Notes: a model not told the origin generated them from the sequence alone. A stretch of 64,000 bases of DNA from Oligoflexia bacterium (GCA_023701205.1 JAMPXJ010000019.1:19932-83931); one strand, 5' to 3'. Counted from the stretch's first letter, positions 25,959 to 35,219 are shown. Translations and numbers: made by a program.

Positions 25959-28298
25959 ATGGCACAGCGGGCACCGTTTCCCCTCAACTCGGCCGCTCAC
26001 GGCGCGCTGGCGCAAGGCCGCGCGGGCGCGGACTGGGTGACGCTCTTCCAGGGTTGGGCGCGGCTGACGACGGACCGCTTCGGGGCGATCACGGGTGGTT
26101 CTTACGAGGGTTTCTACGCGGGCGACACGAGATTTCTCAGCCGCTTCCGCTTGCTCGCGAACGGCAAGCCGCTGAAGCACACGTTTTCGGCGCAGATCTC
26201 CGCGACCGAATGGTGCGGCATGTTCCTCGAGAGCGGCTCGCCCGAGCCGGGGAATCCAGCGGGAGGCAGCCGGCCGGGAGGCTCGACCGAGCTGCGCGTG
26301 TTGCGCGCCGTGAACGGCGGCTGGGACGAGTCGATTCTCGTGCGCAACAACGGGAGCGAGGCACGACGCCTGGAGCTTGCGATCGAGATCGTGTGCCCGA
26401 TCGGGGAGGGGCTGCTCGGGCTCGTTCCGGAGGTGCGCTGGCGCGACGGCGAACCGACGCTGAGCTATGAGCGGCGCTTCGGGTTCCGTCGTCGGGCGCC
26501 CACGCCCGAGCTGAGCGGGTTGTATGGCGCGCGCGCGCCGCGGGACGGGGACGAGGTGCGCCGCGCGCTGGAGCTCGCGGTTTCCGTCGCGAAAAACGGC
26601 GCTGCCGGAGCGCTCGACGGCCAGCTCCTGGAGATCGATACGGGCGAGGAGACGCGCCTGCGCGCGATCTTCGAGCTCCCTCCCGGCAGGGAGGTCGAGC
26701 TCAAGCTTCGCTTCCAGGTCGAGCTCGATAAAACGCGCCTCGCGAGCCGCTCGGGGGCGAGGACCGGCCCGCTTCCGCGTCCGGAGCGGAGCTCGTCCCA
26801 GCCGCGCACGCGGATCCAGACCGGGAACTCCACTCTCAACCTGATCCTGGGCCAGGCCGAGCGCGACCTCGAGGCGCTGGCGCTGCCGCTTACGCCCGGC
26901 GACGAGAGGGGTACGAGCGTCTTCAATGCAGGCATTCCACGCTACATGGGGCTTTTCTCGCGCGATATCCTCACCACAGCCCTGCAGAGCTCGCTATACA
27001 ACCCGCGTGCGCTCCGCGAGGCGGTCGAGGGGCTGGCGCTATTCAAGGGCAAGCGCACGGATCCCTGGCGCGACGAGGAGCCCGATCAGCTTCCGCACGA
27101 GGTCCGGATGAATCCCGAGGCGGCCCTCGGCGAAACCAATCGGGAGCTCTACTATGGCGATGTGGTGGCCACGCCGTTCTGGCTGGTGATCGCGCTCGTG
27201 TCCTATCTCTGGGAAGGGGATCGCGAGCTGCTCGTGCGCCAGCGGGCAACGATCCAGAGCTGCTGCGACTGGATCGAGCGCCGGCTGGCCCGGGGCAACG
27301 GGTTCGTCTACTACGCGCCGGGTACGTCCGAGGGCAATCGTCATCACGCCTGGAAGGATTCGGGCGACGCGATCGTCGATCGCCACGGGCGCGTCGCCGT
27401 ACCTCCGCTCGCCACGAGCGAGGTCCAGGGCTTCTGTCATCTCGCGCTGCTAGCGGGCGCGGAGCTGAACCTGGCCCTGGGCGAGATTTCCCGCGCCGGG
27501 AGGCTCCTGGGACAGGCGCGCGCGCTCAAACGCCGTTTCAACGAGGCCTTCTGGCTCGAGGACCTCAACTACTTCGCCGTGGCGCTGGACGGTGACGGCC
27601 GGCGGATCGACTCGATCAGCTCCAATCCGGGCCATTGCCTGGGTTGCGGGATCATCGCGCGCGAAAAGGTCGCTCCGGTCGTCGCCCGCCTCATGTCCGA
27701 GGAGCTGTTTTCAGGCTGGGGGATCCGGACGCTTTCTTCGGACAATCCGGCCTTCGATCCCTACTCCTATCACCGCGGCTCCGTCTGGCCCGTGGAGAAC
27801 GCGACTTTCGCGGGCGGCTTCCGTCTCTGCGGCTACGACGAGCACTGCGCGCGCCTCATCGAGGCGCAGCTCGCGACGGCGACGGTCTTTCCCTCGATGC
27901 GGCTGCCCGAGGTGCTGAGCGGGCACGCGCGCGGCGACACCTATCCGATTCCGGGGCTCTATGAAGACTCCAATCCGCTGCAGGCCTGGTCGGTCTCGGC
28001 GATCTTCTTCTTCCTGCTGGTATTGCTCGGGATCCGTCCCGTCGCGCCGCTGGGCGTCCTGGAGGTGCGGCCTTACCTGCCGGAGTGGCTCCCGTGGATC
28101 GAGCTGCGCGGGCTGCGCGTGGGGACCTCGGTGGTGGATCTGCGCTTCTGGCGGGACGCGCGCGGGAGGTCCCGCTGGCGGGTGCTTTCGAAGGCGGGAA
28201 CGCTGCGCATCCTGGATGAGCCCGCGGAGCTGAATGCCGAGGCGGCGCTGCTGTCGCGCCTCTCGGGCGCGATCCGGGGACTCTGGAAATCCGCATGA
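25959..28298 (+). CDS. Glycogen debranching enzyme-like glycosidase (amylo-alpha-1,6-glucosidase type)
   Basis: 779 aa from ATG 25959. An N-terminal GDE_N-like beta domain (GSYEGFYAGDTRFLSRFRLL, near residues 45-65) is followed from about residue 300 by an (alpha/alpha)6 six-hairpin glycosidase domain. Typical stretches there include LFSRDILTTAL, SNPGHCLGCGII, YSYHRGSVWPVEN and the late YPIPGLYEDSNPLQAWS. Relatives hydrolyse alpha-1,6 branches or act on other alpha-glucosides, probably in the cytoplasm. GGAGG lies only three bases from the chosen ATG, so an upstream in-frame ATG at 25893 remains possible. It is followed after 43 bases by the type III PKS cluster, but its own function looks independent. 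Confidence 0.85.
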   Translation: MAQRAPFPLNSAAHGALAQGRAGADWVTLFQGWARLTTDRFGAITGGSYEGFYAGDTRFLSRFRLLANGKPLKHTFSAQISATEWCGMFLESGSPEPGNPAGGSRPGGSTELRVLRAVNGGWDESILVRNNGSEARRLELAIEIVCPIGEGLLGLVPEVRWRDGEPTLSYERRFGFRRRAPTPELSGLYGARAPRDGDEVRRALELAVSVAKNGAAGALDGQLLEIDTGEETRLRAIFELPPGREVELKLRFQVELDKTRLASRSGARTGPLPRPERSSSQPRTRIQTGNSTLNLILGQAERDLEALALPLTPGDERGTSVFNAGIPRYMGLFSRDILTTALQSSLYNPRALREAVEGLALFKGKRTDPWRDEEPDQLPHEVRMNPEAALGETNRELYYGDVVATPFWLVIALVSYLWEGDRELLVRQRATIQSCCDWIERRLARGNGFVYYAPGTSEGNRHHAWKDSGDAIVDRHGRVAVPPLATSEVQGFCHLALLAGAELNLALGEISRAGRLLGQARALKRRFNEAFWLEDLNYFAVALDGDGRRIDSISSNPGHCLGCGIIAREKVAPVVARLMSEELFSGWGIRTLSSDNPAFDPYSYHRGSVWPVENATFAGGFRLCGYDEHCARLIEAQLATATVFPSMRLPEVLSGHARGDTYPIPGLYEDSNPLQAWSVSAIFFFLLVLLGIRPVAPLGVLEVRPYLPEWLPWIELRGLRVGTSVVDLRFWRDARGRSRWRVLSKAGTLRILDEPAELNAEAALLSRLSGAIRGLWKSA

Positions 28299-28341
28299 CG
28301 GGGAAATCGGCATCACGGGGGAAACCCGAAAAGGAGGAAAG

Positions 28342-29379
28342 ATGAAAAACAGCCGTTATCAGGGATTCACGGTCGTCGTGACCGGCGCCAGCTCGGGCTT
28401 GGGCCGCGCGACCGCGCTCGAGTTCGCCCGGCAGGGCGCGAACCTCGGCCTCATCGCGCGCGGGAAGGAAGGGCTGGACTCCCTGGCCTTCGAGCTCCGC
28501 GCGCTGGGGCGCGAGGCAGAGGTCTGCGTGGCCGACGTGGCGGATGCCCAGGCCGTGACCGAAGCAGCGCGCCGGGTGGCCGAGCGCTTCGGCGGGATCG
28601 ACATCTGGGTGAACAACGCCGCGGTGTCGATCTACGGCGAGCTCGATCAGGTCCCGCTGCCGGAGCTGCGGCGGGTGATGGACGTGAACTTCTTCGGGCA
28701 GCTCCACGGCGTGCGCGCGGCGTTGCCCTATCTCGAAAACAGCCGCCGTGGCCGGATCATCGGCATCCTGAGCGTGCTCGCCGAGGCGGCGGTGCCGCTT
28801 CAGGGCGTCTACACCGCGGCGAAGCACGCGCTCCACGGGATGTACCAGAGCCTGGCCGAGGAGCTGCTCCACCGGCGATCGCGGGTGAAGGTCAGCGTCG
28901 TCTTCGCGCCATCGATGGCGACCCCGCTCTTTGACCATGCGAAAAGCTATATGGGCTATCTCCCCAAGCCCGTCGGCCCCGTGAGTTCCCCGGAGCACTA
29001 CGCCCGGATCATCGCGCGGGAGGCGTGGCGTCCGCGCTTCCGGAGCGTGCACGGCTTGCAGGCGTCCGCCGGCCTTTTCTTCTTTCAACGGCTGCCGTGG
29101 CTCTCGATCCTCTTCGAGGGCAAGACGGCCTATCGCGGCCAGCGCGGGCGGGAGCCCAAGGGGATCGCCGACGGCGACAATCTCTTTCAGCCGATGTCGG
29201 GTACCTTCTCGGTTCGGGGCACGCATCGGCCGACGCGGGGGCTCGACACGCTGGAGACCTTCGGCGGGATCGCGCTTACCGCGCTCGCGGCGCTCCTCGC
29301 GCTGCGGCTCTGGCAGCTGAGCGTCCGTCCGGCGCTGAACGAGGGGCGGGAAACGACGGAAAGCGCGGAGGCCGCCTGA
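28342..29379 (+). CDS. Short-chain dehydrogenase/reductase with C-terminal membrane helix
   Basis: 345 aa from ATG 28342, with an ideal AAGGAGG site. It is a classical SDR: cofactor motif TGASSGLG at residues 14-21, NNAA, an active-site serine in ILSVLAE, and Y157-x3-K161 (YTAAK). The C-terminal 100 residues exceed the core and contain one hydrophobic helix (GGIALTALAALLALRLW), so it is probably membrane-tethered. It opens a five-gene unit with a methyltransferase and a type III polyketide synthase, where it could reduce or oxidise a polyketide or lipid-like product. Its substrate is not predictable from the sequence. Confidence 0.88.
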   Translation: MKNSRYQGFTVVVTGASSGLGRATALEFARQGANLGLIARGKEGLDSLAFELRALGREAEVCVADVADAQAVTEAARRVAERFGGIDIWVNNAAVSIYGELDQVPLPELRRVMDVNFFGQLHGVRAALPYLENSRRGRIIGILSVLAEAAVPLQGVYTAAKHALHGMYQSLAEELLHRRSRVKVSVVFAPSMATPLFDHAKSYMGYLPKPVGPVSSPEHYARIIAREAWRPRFRSVHGLQASAGLFFFQRLPWLSILFEGKTAYRGQRGREPKGIADGDNLFQPMSGTFSVRGTHRPTRGLDTLETFGGIALTALAALLALRLWQLSVRPALNEGRETTESAEAA

Positions 29380-29387
29380 GGAAGGGT

Positions 29388-30239
29388 TTGAACACCGGTA
29401 CTCGAGCCGTTCAGGAGCATTATGACCGCCTGGCATTGCTGTATCGGGCGCTGTGGGGCGAGCATATCCATCACGGCTACTGGGGCTACGTCGGCGAGCG
29501 CCGCAGCGACGAGCCGCCCTGGCTCGCGCAGCTGCGCCTGATCGAGAAGCTGGTGGATTTTTCGGGACTCCCGCCGCGCTCCGTCGTCCTGGACGTGGGC
29601 TGCGGAACCGGTGGCGCCTCCTTCTGGCTCGCCGAGCAGCACGCCTGCGAGGTGCTCGGCATCAACATCAGCCCCGTGCAGCTGAAAATCGCCCGGGAGC
29701 ATCTGCGGCTCAAGAATCTCGACGATAAAGTCCGCTTCGCGCGGATGGATGCGAGCCGGCTGCGGCTTCCGGCCAGCCGCTTCGACGCGCTCTGGGCGGT
29801 GGAGAGCGTGGAGCATCTCGCCGACAAGGCGGGCTTCCTCTCGCAGGCGGCGCGCCTGCTGCGCCCCGGGGGAACGCTCGCCATCGCGAGCTGGCTCTCG
29901 GGGCCCGGCGCCGACACCCCCAAAGGGCGGAAGCTCCTGGAGAAGATCCGTACCGCGATGCTTTGCTCCTCTCTGCCGACTCGCGAGGACACGCTGAGGT
30001 GGATCACCGAGGCGGGCTTCGCGCGCGCGGAGTCCCGCGACATCAGCCGCGAGGTGGCGCCGACCTGGGGCTATTGCCTGGACATCATCGAGCGGCCCGG
30101 GGTCTGGACGCTTTCGCGGGTGATGGGCGACGCGGTGGCGAGATTCGTCGATGCCTTCGAGCTGATGGTCGAGGCGTACTCCTCGCGCGCGCTCGCGTAC
30201 GGGCTATTCGCCGCGCGCAAGGAGGGATCCGCGCCGTGA
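29388..30239 (+). CDS. SAM-dependent methyltransferase of PKS cluster
   Basis: 283 aa. The SAM motif I is LDVGCGTGG near residues 65-75. The N-terminal HYDRLALLYRALWGEHIHHGYW pattern (cited in part: ALWGEHIHHGYW) is characteristic of tocopherol/UbiE-like small-molecule methyltransferases. I chose TTG 29388, which follows TGAGGAAGG and gives the usual length; no ATG fits. Its stop overlaps the GTG of the synthase gene, so the two should be translated together. It probably methylates the aromatic product of the synthase on carbon or oxygen. Confidence 0.85.
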   Translation: MNTGTRAVQEHYDRLALLYRALWGEHIHHGYWGYVGERRSDEPPWLAQLRLIEKLVDFSGLPPRSVVLDVGCGTGGASFWLAEQHACEVLGINISPVQLKIAREHLRLKNLDDKVRFARMDASRLRLPASRFDALWAVESVEHLADKAGFLSQAARLLRPGGTLAIASWLSGPGADTPKGRKLLEKIRTAMLCSSLPTREDTLRWITEAGFARAESRDISREVAPTWGYCLDIIERPGVWTLSRVMGDAVARFVDAFELMVEAYSSRALAYGLFAARKEGSAP

Positions 30240-31372
30240 TCTTCCTCTCGGAGCTCCGATCGCTCACGCCGCGCTATCTCACGCCTCAGGAAAAGACGCT
30301 GGAATGGCTGGCCCTGGCGCATCACGAGGCGGAGCGCAAGGCGGGTCACGCCGGAGAGCGCGCCGATTTCGAGCGCCTCGCGCACCGCTTCGGCTGCGCT
30401 CCGGCGGCGATCGCCTTCCGCGGCCACGAGCTCGAGGACTTCACGCATCTGGACTTCGCCCGCATGCGCGTTTTCGGGGCTTCCGCGCCCGCCCAGGGCG
30501 CCGGCGCGAGCGTCCGCTCGGAGCTCTTCGGCCAGAGCGCCGCGCGCGCGTTTGAGGCCCTGTTGGAGGGCACGGAGGCCCCCGAGGCGCTCCTTCATGT
30601 CACCTGCACGGGGATCCGCTCGCCGAGCGCGGCGCAGGAGCTCGTCGGCGCGCGCGGCTGGGGCACCCGCACCGAGGTCACCCATGCCTACCAGATGGGG
30701 TGCTATGCCGCGATCCCCGCGGTCCGCCTCGCCGAGGGCGCGCTCCTGCGGGGGGCGCGCGAGGCGCGGATCGTCCACACCGAGCTCTGCACGCTTCACC
30801 TGAACCCCGCCGAGCATGCCCCCGAGCAATGGGTGCTTCAGAGCCTCTTTGCGGACGGCTTCATCGCGTATCTGGCGACGGCGCGCGAGCCGGCGGGGCC
30901 GGCTTTCGGCGTCCTGGCTTCAGCCGAGCACCTCCTGCCCGGCACCGCCGAGGCGATGCGCTGGAACGTCTCGGAATGGGGGATGCGCATGAGCCTCGCG
31001 CGCTCCGTGCCAGCGGAGCTCGCGAGCGCCTTGCCGACTTTCCTCGAAACGCTCTTTTACCGGGCTGGCCTGAGCTTCGAGCGGGAGGCGGCCTCCTGCC
31101 GTTTCGCGATCCATCCCGGCGGCCCGCGCATCATCGAGAGCGCGCGCGAGGCGCTGGGGCTGCGCGAAGACCAGGTCGCCGCGAGCCGGGCGGTCCTGCG
31201 CGAGCGCGGGAACATGTCCTCGGCGACGTTGCCCCATGTCTGGGCCCGGCTGGCGCACGATCCGGACGTGAGAGAAGGCGACAAGGTCGCGAGCCTGGCC
31301 TTCGGCCCGGGACTTACGCTCTGCGGCCTGCTGCTGGAAAAACGCGGGAACTCGCCGAGGGAATCCCCATGA
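30236..31372 (+). CDS. Type III polyketide synthase (chalcone/stilbene synthase family)
   Basis: 378 aa, normal length for the family. The catalytic triad is in place: Cys156 (YQMGCYAAIP), His293 (AIHPGGPRI) and Asn326 (ERGNMSSAT). The enzyme condenses an acyl-CoA starter with malonyl-CoA units and cyclises the chain to pyrones, resorcinols or chalcone-like products; in bacteria long-chain starters are common. GTG 30236 overlaps the methyltransferase stop (GTGA) and has AAGGAGGG upstream. The C-terminal SPRESP residues come from a 14-bp tandem duplication at the gene's end. Its neighbours (SDR, two methyltransferases, a membrane protein) suggest a tailored lipid-like aromatic product, perhaps a membrane quinol. 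Confidence 0.93.
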   Translation: MIFLSELRSLTPRYLTPQEKTLEWLALAHHEAERKAGHAGERADFERLAHRFGCAPAAIAFRGHELEDFTHLDFARMRVFGASAPAQGAGASVRSELFGQSAARAFEALLEGTEAPEALLHVTCTGIRSPSAAQELVGARGWGTRTEVTHAYQMGCYAAIPAVRLAEGALLRGAREARIVHTELCTLHLNPAEHAPEQWVLQSLFADGFIAYLATAREPAGPAFGVLASAEHLLPGTAEAMRWNVSEWGMRMSLARSVPAELASALPTFLETLFYRAGLSFEREAASCRFAIHPGGPRIIESAREALGLREDQVAASRAVLRERGNMSSATLPHVWARLAHDPDVREGDKVASLAFGPGLTLCGLLLEKRGNSPRESP

Positions 31373-31384
31373 GGGAATCTCCAT
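31357..31384 (+). repeat. 14-bp tandem duplication of a ribosome-binding site and start codon
   Basis: GAGGGAATCCCCAT (31357-31370) is followed at once by GAGGGAATCTCCAT (31371-31384), and GAGG continues after it. Each copy carries a Shine-Dalgarno-like GAGGGA and the AT of an ATG. The ATG of the first copy (31369) overlaps the synthase stop (ATGA) but reads only five codons to a stop. The second (31383) starts the membrane-protein gene. Confidence 0.8.
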
Positions 31385-31859
31385 GAGGAACTATCCGACC
31401 TTGCTCATGCTGCCGGCGATCTTCCAGAGCGTGGCGGTGCTCAGCGACGAGCTGGTCTTTCATCGCAAGAGAGGCCTGCCCCGCTGGGAGCGCCTGGGCC
31501 ATCCGCTGGACACGCTCAGCGTCGTGGCGTGCCTGCTCTGGCTCCTGACCCGGCCCTTCACTCCGCACGCGCTCGCCATCTACGTGCTGCTCGCGCTCTT
31601 CTCGACACTTCTCGTGACCAAGGACGAGTGGGTGCACGCGAGCCACTGTCCGCCTGGCGAGCACTGGCTTCATTCGATCCTCTTCGCGTTGCATCCGATG
31701 ATGCTGGGCGCGGCGGCGGGGCTGTGGTTTCTCGCGGTCGATGGCAAGGATTCGGGCCTGTTCTTTCCGGTCATCGGCGCGCAGGCAGCGCTCGCCGCGT
31801 CGTTCGCGGTTTACCAGGCGGTCTACTGGAACTTCCGCGACCGGAGGTCGCGCGCTTGA
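31383..31859 (+). CDS. Small histidine-containing membrane protein of PKS cluster
   Basis: 158 aa with about four transmembrane helices. A conserved-looking polar loop between helices 2 and 3 has several histidines and acids (DEWVHASHCPPGEHWLHS), which could bind metal as in membrane hydroxylases or desaturases, but the spacing does not match a family I can name. It lies between the synthase and a UbiG-like methyltransferase, whose coding frame begins 12 bases after its stop. Its role may be product modification or membrane placement. Confidence 0.75.
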   Translation: MRNYPTLLMLPAIFQSVAVLSDELVFHRKRGLPRWERLGHPLDTLSVVACLLWLLTRPFTPHALAIYVLLALFSTLLVTKDEWVHASHCPPGEHWLHSILFALHPMMLGAAAGLWFLAVDGKDSGLFFPVIGAQAALAASFAVYQAVYWNFRDRRSRA

Positions 31860-31870
31860 GGGGGACCCGC

Positions 31871-32626
31871 GTGCGCCGGATCGAGGAGGGGATCTACGAG
31901 ACGCTCGGGGAAGGCTGGTACGAGGCTCGGGACAATCCCGTCGCGGTGCTCCGGGCCGAGGCGCGGGCGCGGGACGACTGGGTCGAACACGTACTCGCTC
32001 GCGCGGCCGGAAAACGGGCTCGGGTGCTGGAGGTGGGCTGCGGGGCGGGGTTTCTGACCAACCGCCTCGCGGCGGCGGGCCATGTGGTCACGGGCCTGGA
32101 CCGTGCGCCGGGGAGCCTGGAGATCGCCCGGCGCCATGATCGCGGCGGGACGGCCACCTATGTGGCGGGCGACGCCCTTGCGCTGCCTTTCGGTGATCGG
32201 TCCTTTGATGTCGTGGCTGCCATGGATTTCCTCGAGCACGTGGAAACGCCCGAAAAAGCGATCGCCGAAGCGAGCCGCGTGCTGCGCCCCGGAGGCCTTT
32301 TGTTTTTCCATACCTTCAACCGCAACCCGCTCTCGTGGCTGATCGCGATCAAGGCAATGCGATGGTTCGTCGCGAACACCCCACGCGATTTGCACCTGTA
32401 TCGGCTCTTCATCAAGCCGCGCGAGCTGCGCGCGATGCTCAGACGCCAGGGGTGTCGCCCGTGCGCGATGCGAGGGCTGCGGCCGGTTTTTCTCTCGCCG
32501 GCGCTGCTCCGCCTGGTTTGCACCGGAACCGTGCCCGAGACGCTGCGGTTCCGGCTCTCGCGATCGCGGCTGGTGGGCTATCTGGGCTATGCGGTCAAGC
32601 TCCCCGCGGGACTCAGTGGGCCTTGA
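31871..32626 (+). CDS. UbiG-like SAM-dependent O-methyltransferase of PKS cluster
   Basis: 251 aa from GTG 31871, which has GAGGGGG six bases upstream; a TTG at 31856 overlapping the previous stop is the alternative. Motif I is LEVGCGAGFLTN, and MDFLEHVETP and LRPGGLLFFHTFNRN follow, closely matching UbiG-type quinone O-methyltransferases. It probably methylates a phenolic hydroxyl on the product of the cluster's synthase; a role in ubiquinone synthesis is the alternative, but no ubi genes are nearby. It overlaps the convergent 868-aa gene by 14 bases. Confidence 0.85.
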   Translation: MRRIEEGIYETLGEGWYEARDNPVAVLRAEARARDDWVEHVLARAAGKRARVLEVGCGAGFLTNRLAAAGHVVTGLDRAPGSLEIARRHDRGGTATYVAGDALALPFGDRSFDVVAAMDFLEHVETPEKAIAEASRVLRPGGLLFFHTFNRNPLSWLIAIKAMRWFVANTPRDLHLYRLFIKPRELRAMLRRQGCRPCAMRGLRPVFLSPALLRLVCTGTVPETLRFRLSRSRLVGYLGYAVKLPAGLSGP

Positions 32627-35219
32627 TCCGGGCCGTGTTCAGCGGGCCCCAGATCTGACCGTCCTTCGTGATCGCCAGCCCGAGCTCGTAGTTCCTGTTT
32701 TTCTGGAGCGCGCGCGCGAGCGCCGCCCAGGGCTCCTTGCCCTCGGGGGAGACGGCCACGCGGTTTGGCCCGCTTTGAAATTCGTTTTCGGTGTTCGAAA
32801 CGACGAACTCCGCGACCGTATTCTGGCCCCAGGTGGTTTTCTCGGAGAGCCTCACGAAGATGGCCCAGGGCTTCTGGGTGGCCGAGAAGCCGAGCTCGTA
32901 GCTGTCCGCTCCGTTCGGAGTGAGGAAAATCCCGTCCACGCGCGAGGAGTCATCGCCGAAGCTGCGGGAGTCCTCGCGGTCGAAGTCGATATCCCGGTTG
33001 ATCCGATCGGGCAGGGGATAGAAGTCCACGACGTGCTCACCCTGCTTCCAGACGCGGCCGAAGGCCGAGTTGGAACCGGTGACGACATAGGCGACCTTCT
33101 CGCCCTCGAGCACTGTCTTCACGAGCCTGACCAGCTCCTCGTTGTAAACGCTGTCGCGGAAAAGCTCGCCAAGCCGCTCGGCGGTATCGCGGATGTCGAC
33201 CGCCTGCTGCGTCCAGAGCCAGTGCTTCAGGAGCGCCCGGGCGTGGAAGAGCTTCGTACTGTCCTCGATGCGGAGATTGAAGAGATAAAGCGGGATGTTC
33301 AGCAGCGACTGCGGCGCATGCGCCAGGTCATAGCGGAGACGGCTGGCCAGGGTCGACCAGGTGCCCGGCTTTTCGCCGAAAGCCTTCTCCAGCGCCGACC
33401 ACATCTTCTCGCGCGGAGTGCGGACGAAGCGCTCCACCTGATCCTGACCGAAGGTCATGCGGTAATAGAAGGTCGAGTAGCCGTAGTTCACGCCGAGATC
33501 GGGTGCCAGGGCGGCGTTTTCGTTCGCGGCGGCGCGATACTGTTCGGCTTCTTCGGGCTTGAGCGGGCGGTTGACGGGAAGCAGCGGGAAGAGGTCCCGT
33601 TCTCCCACGGCGCCCTCGACGGAACGGATGTACTTGCGCATTTCCTTTCCGCGCGTATCGGAATCCTCGATGCTTCCCTCGATCACGAGATAAAGGGCAT
33701 CGCGCGCGGCATTGCCGAGCTGGCCGTCCCGATAAAGGTCCAGATCGACGTTGACGCGGAAAACGTGATGGATCCGCTCGTAAATTCCCCAGAAAGCCTT
33801 CCACTCGTCGGAGTTGCGCGTCTCGGAGGTCACGATCCGGCGCGTGCCGTCCGGAAGGGACACGACGGCTTCCCAGTCGGAGGTCGTGCTGCCGCGGCCG
33901 TGCTTGACGATCCGGCTCACGGCCACGCCCATGGAGAAGGCCCGCGTGTCGATCTTCTGGTTTCGGGTGAAGATCTTGCGGACAGGGGAATCCGGGCGCG
34001 CCTCTGGCGAGCCTTGGAGTCCGCCGGCGAGCTCGTCGGAGTAGGCGAAACGGCCGAGCGCTGCCAGCTCGTACGCCTTGCGTGCCTCGGGTTGGCTCAG
34101 ATCATAGCGATATCCGACGTCGAAGGCCTGGGACGTGGACTCATCCATCCGCAGCCGGAAGGGCACGAGGTAGGTGGAGCCCAGCAGGGAGCGATCGTTC
34201 AGGACAACCGCGCCTTCGAAGTACTCCGCGCGGTCGGTGCGGGAGTTCAGGCCGGCGCTCTTGCCGTGCGTGCGGCTGCGCGTGATCTTGATGCGGGCGT
34301 AGCGCTCGTCTTCCTTCATGATGCTGATGCGGAAATCCCCGCGAAGGTAAACGCTGTAGCTCACTTCGCCTGTCACGGAGTTGAATACCTGGTCCAGCGG
34401 GAGATTCCAGCCGACAGAGGCGCCGACCTGGACCGAGCCGGAAAGGTTGTAGGACATGATCTCGTAGTTCTGGAGCTTCTCCAGGCGCTTGACCGTGAGC
34501 GGGAGCTGGACGGGGAAGGCCAGAAGTTTCCAGAACTGCCCGTAGCGGGCGCGACGCAACGGATCAAAAAACGCGAGCGTCGCCTCGGGCTGGGGACCGG
34601 ACTTGCCGGTGGGGGTCAGGAGATCGCGCTCTTCCTCGCCGTTTTCGAGAGCAGGGGGGAGCGATTCCGCCGGGAGCTTGGCGTCTTCCTTTTTCACGGA
34701 TTTCAGCCAGTCGGAGCTCTCGACGCGCGCCTTGAGTTCGGTGATCTTCTCCAAGCCATGGGAGCGCGGAACCGTGATCTGGCGGATATTCAGGAGCTCC
34801 AGGCCCAGATGCGTGCCGAAGCTGAAGTTGAAGAAGTCGGCACCGAGCACGTTGATATCGGATTCCTCGGTGAAAAGGGGAATGGAGGCGGAGATCCGGA
34901 TATTGTCGGCCACGGTCCAGGTATTCGCCAGATCGTGGTTATCGAAGATGCGGCGCCGGGCATCGACCTTGTAGCGGAAGCCGCCGGTGTCCCCGCGCAG
35001 GATCGTGAAGTCGCTGACGTGATCGAAGAGTACGTCAGAAAAACGCTGGCCCAGGCGCGAGCCGAAGCGGCTCAGGTCATCGCTGATGGCACCGGAGAAT
35101 TCCTCCTGCGTTTCCTGATCCGGGGCTCCCGGACTGAGCGCGGCCCGCGCTTCCCAGGCCTGGCAGGAGATCAGGAGGAGCAGGGCGAAATTCATGGCCA
35201 ACGGATTTTTCGGGTTCAT
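32613..35219 (-). CDS. Large secreted protein of unknown function (868 aa)
   Basis: 868 aa with an N-terminal signal segment containing LISC, a possible lipobox, and an alternative signal peptidase I site after EARA. No domain is recognised. The mature protein is mixed alpha/beta without repeats. It has barrel-like strands in the first half (YKVDARRRIFDN, VGWNLPLDQVF, GEVSYSVYLRGDFRISIM) and a helix-rich second half. It may be an envelope or outer-membrane-associated protein. The predicted promoter would start transcription at or next to the ATG, and no ribosome-binding site is seen apart from an AAGG touching the ATG. Confidence 0.75.
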   Translation of the reverse strand: MNPKNPLAMNFALLLLISCQAWEARAALSPGAPDQETQEEFSGAISDDLSRFGSRLGQRFSDVLFDHVSDFTILRGDTGGFRYKVDARRRIFDNHDLANTWTVADNIRISASIPLFTEESDINVLGADFFNFSFGTHLGLELLNIRQITVPRSHGLEKITELKARVESSDWLKSVKKEDAKLPAESLPPALENGEEERDLLTPTGKSGPQPEATLAFFDPLRRARYGQFWKLLAFPVQLPLTVKRLEKLQNYEIMSYNLSGSVQVGASVGWNLPLDQVFNSVTGEVSYSVYLRGDFRISIMKEDERYARIKITRSRTHGKSAGLNSRTDRAEYFEGAVVLNDRSLLGSTYLVPFRLRMDESTSQAFDVGYRYDLSQPEARKAYELAALGRFAYSDELAGGLQGSPEARPDSPVRKIFTRNQKIDTRAFSMGVAVSRIVKHGRGSTTSDWEAVVSLPDGTRRIVTSETRNSDEWKAFWGIYERIHHVFRVNVDLDLYRDGQLGNAARDALYLVIEGSIEDSDTRGKEMRKYIRSVEGAVGERDLFPLLPVNRPLKPEEAEQYRAAANENAALAPDLGVNYGYSTFYYRMTFGQDQVERFVRTPREKMWSALEKAFGEKPGTWSTLASRLRYDLAHAPQSLLNIPLYLFNLRIEDSTKLFHARALLKHWLWTQQAVDIRDTAERLGELFRDSVYNEELVRLVKTVLEGEKVAYVVTGSNSAFGRVWKQGEHVVDFYPLPDRINRDIDFDREDSRSFGDDSSRVDGIFLTPNGADSYELGFSATQKPWAIFVRLSEKTTWGQNTVAEFVVSNTENEFQSGPNRVAVSPEGKEPWAALARALQKNRNYELGLAITKDGQIWGPLNTARIKAH

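Noticed and set aside
25543..26040. Plus-strand ORF of 165 codons before the debranching enzyme
   Set aside because: It overlaps a minus-strand ORF with a good GGAGG site, and the debranching gene itself occupies its second half in another frame.
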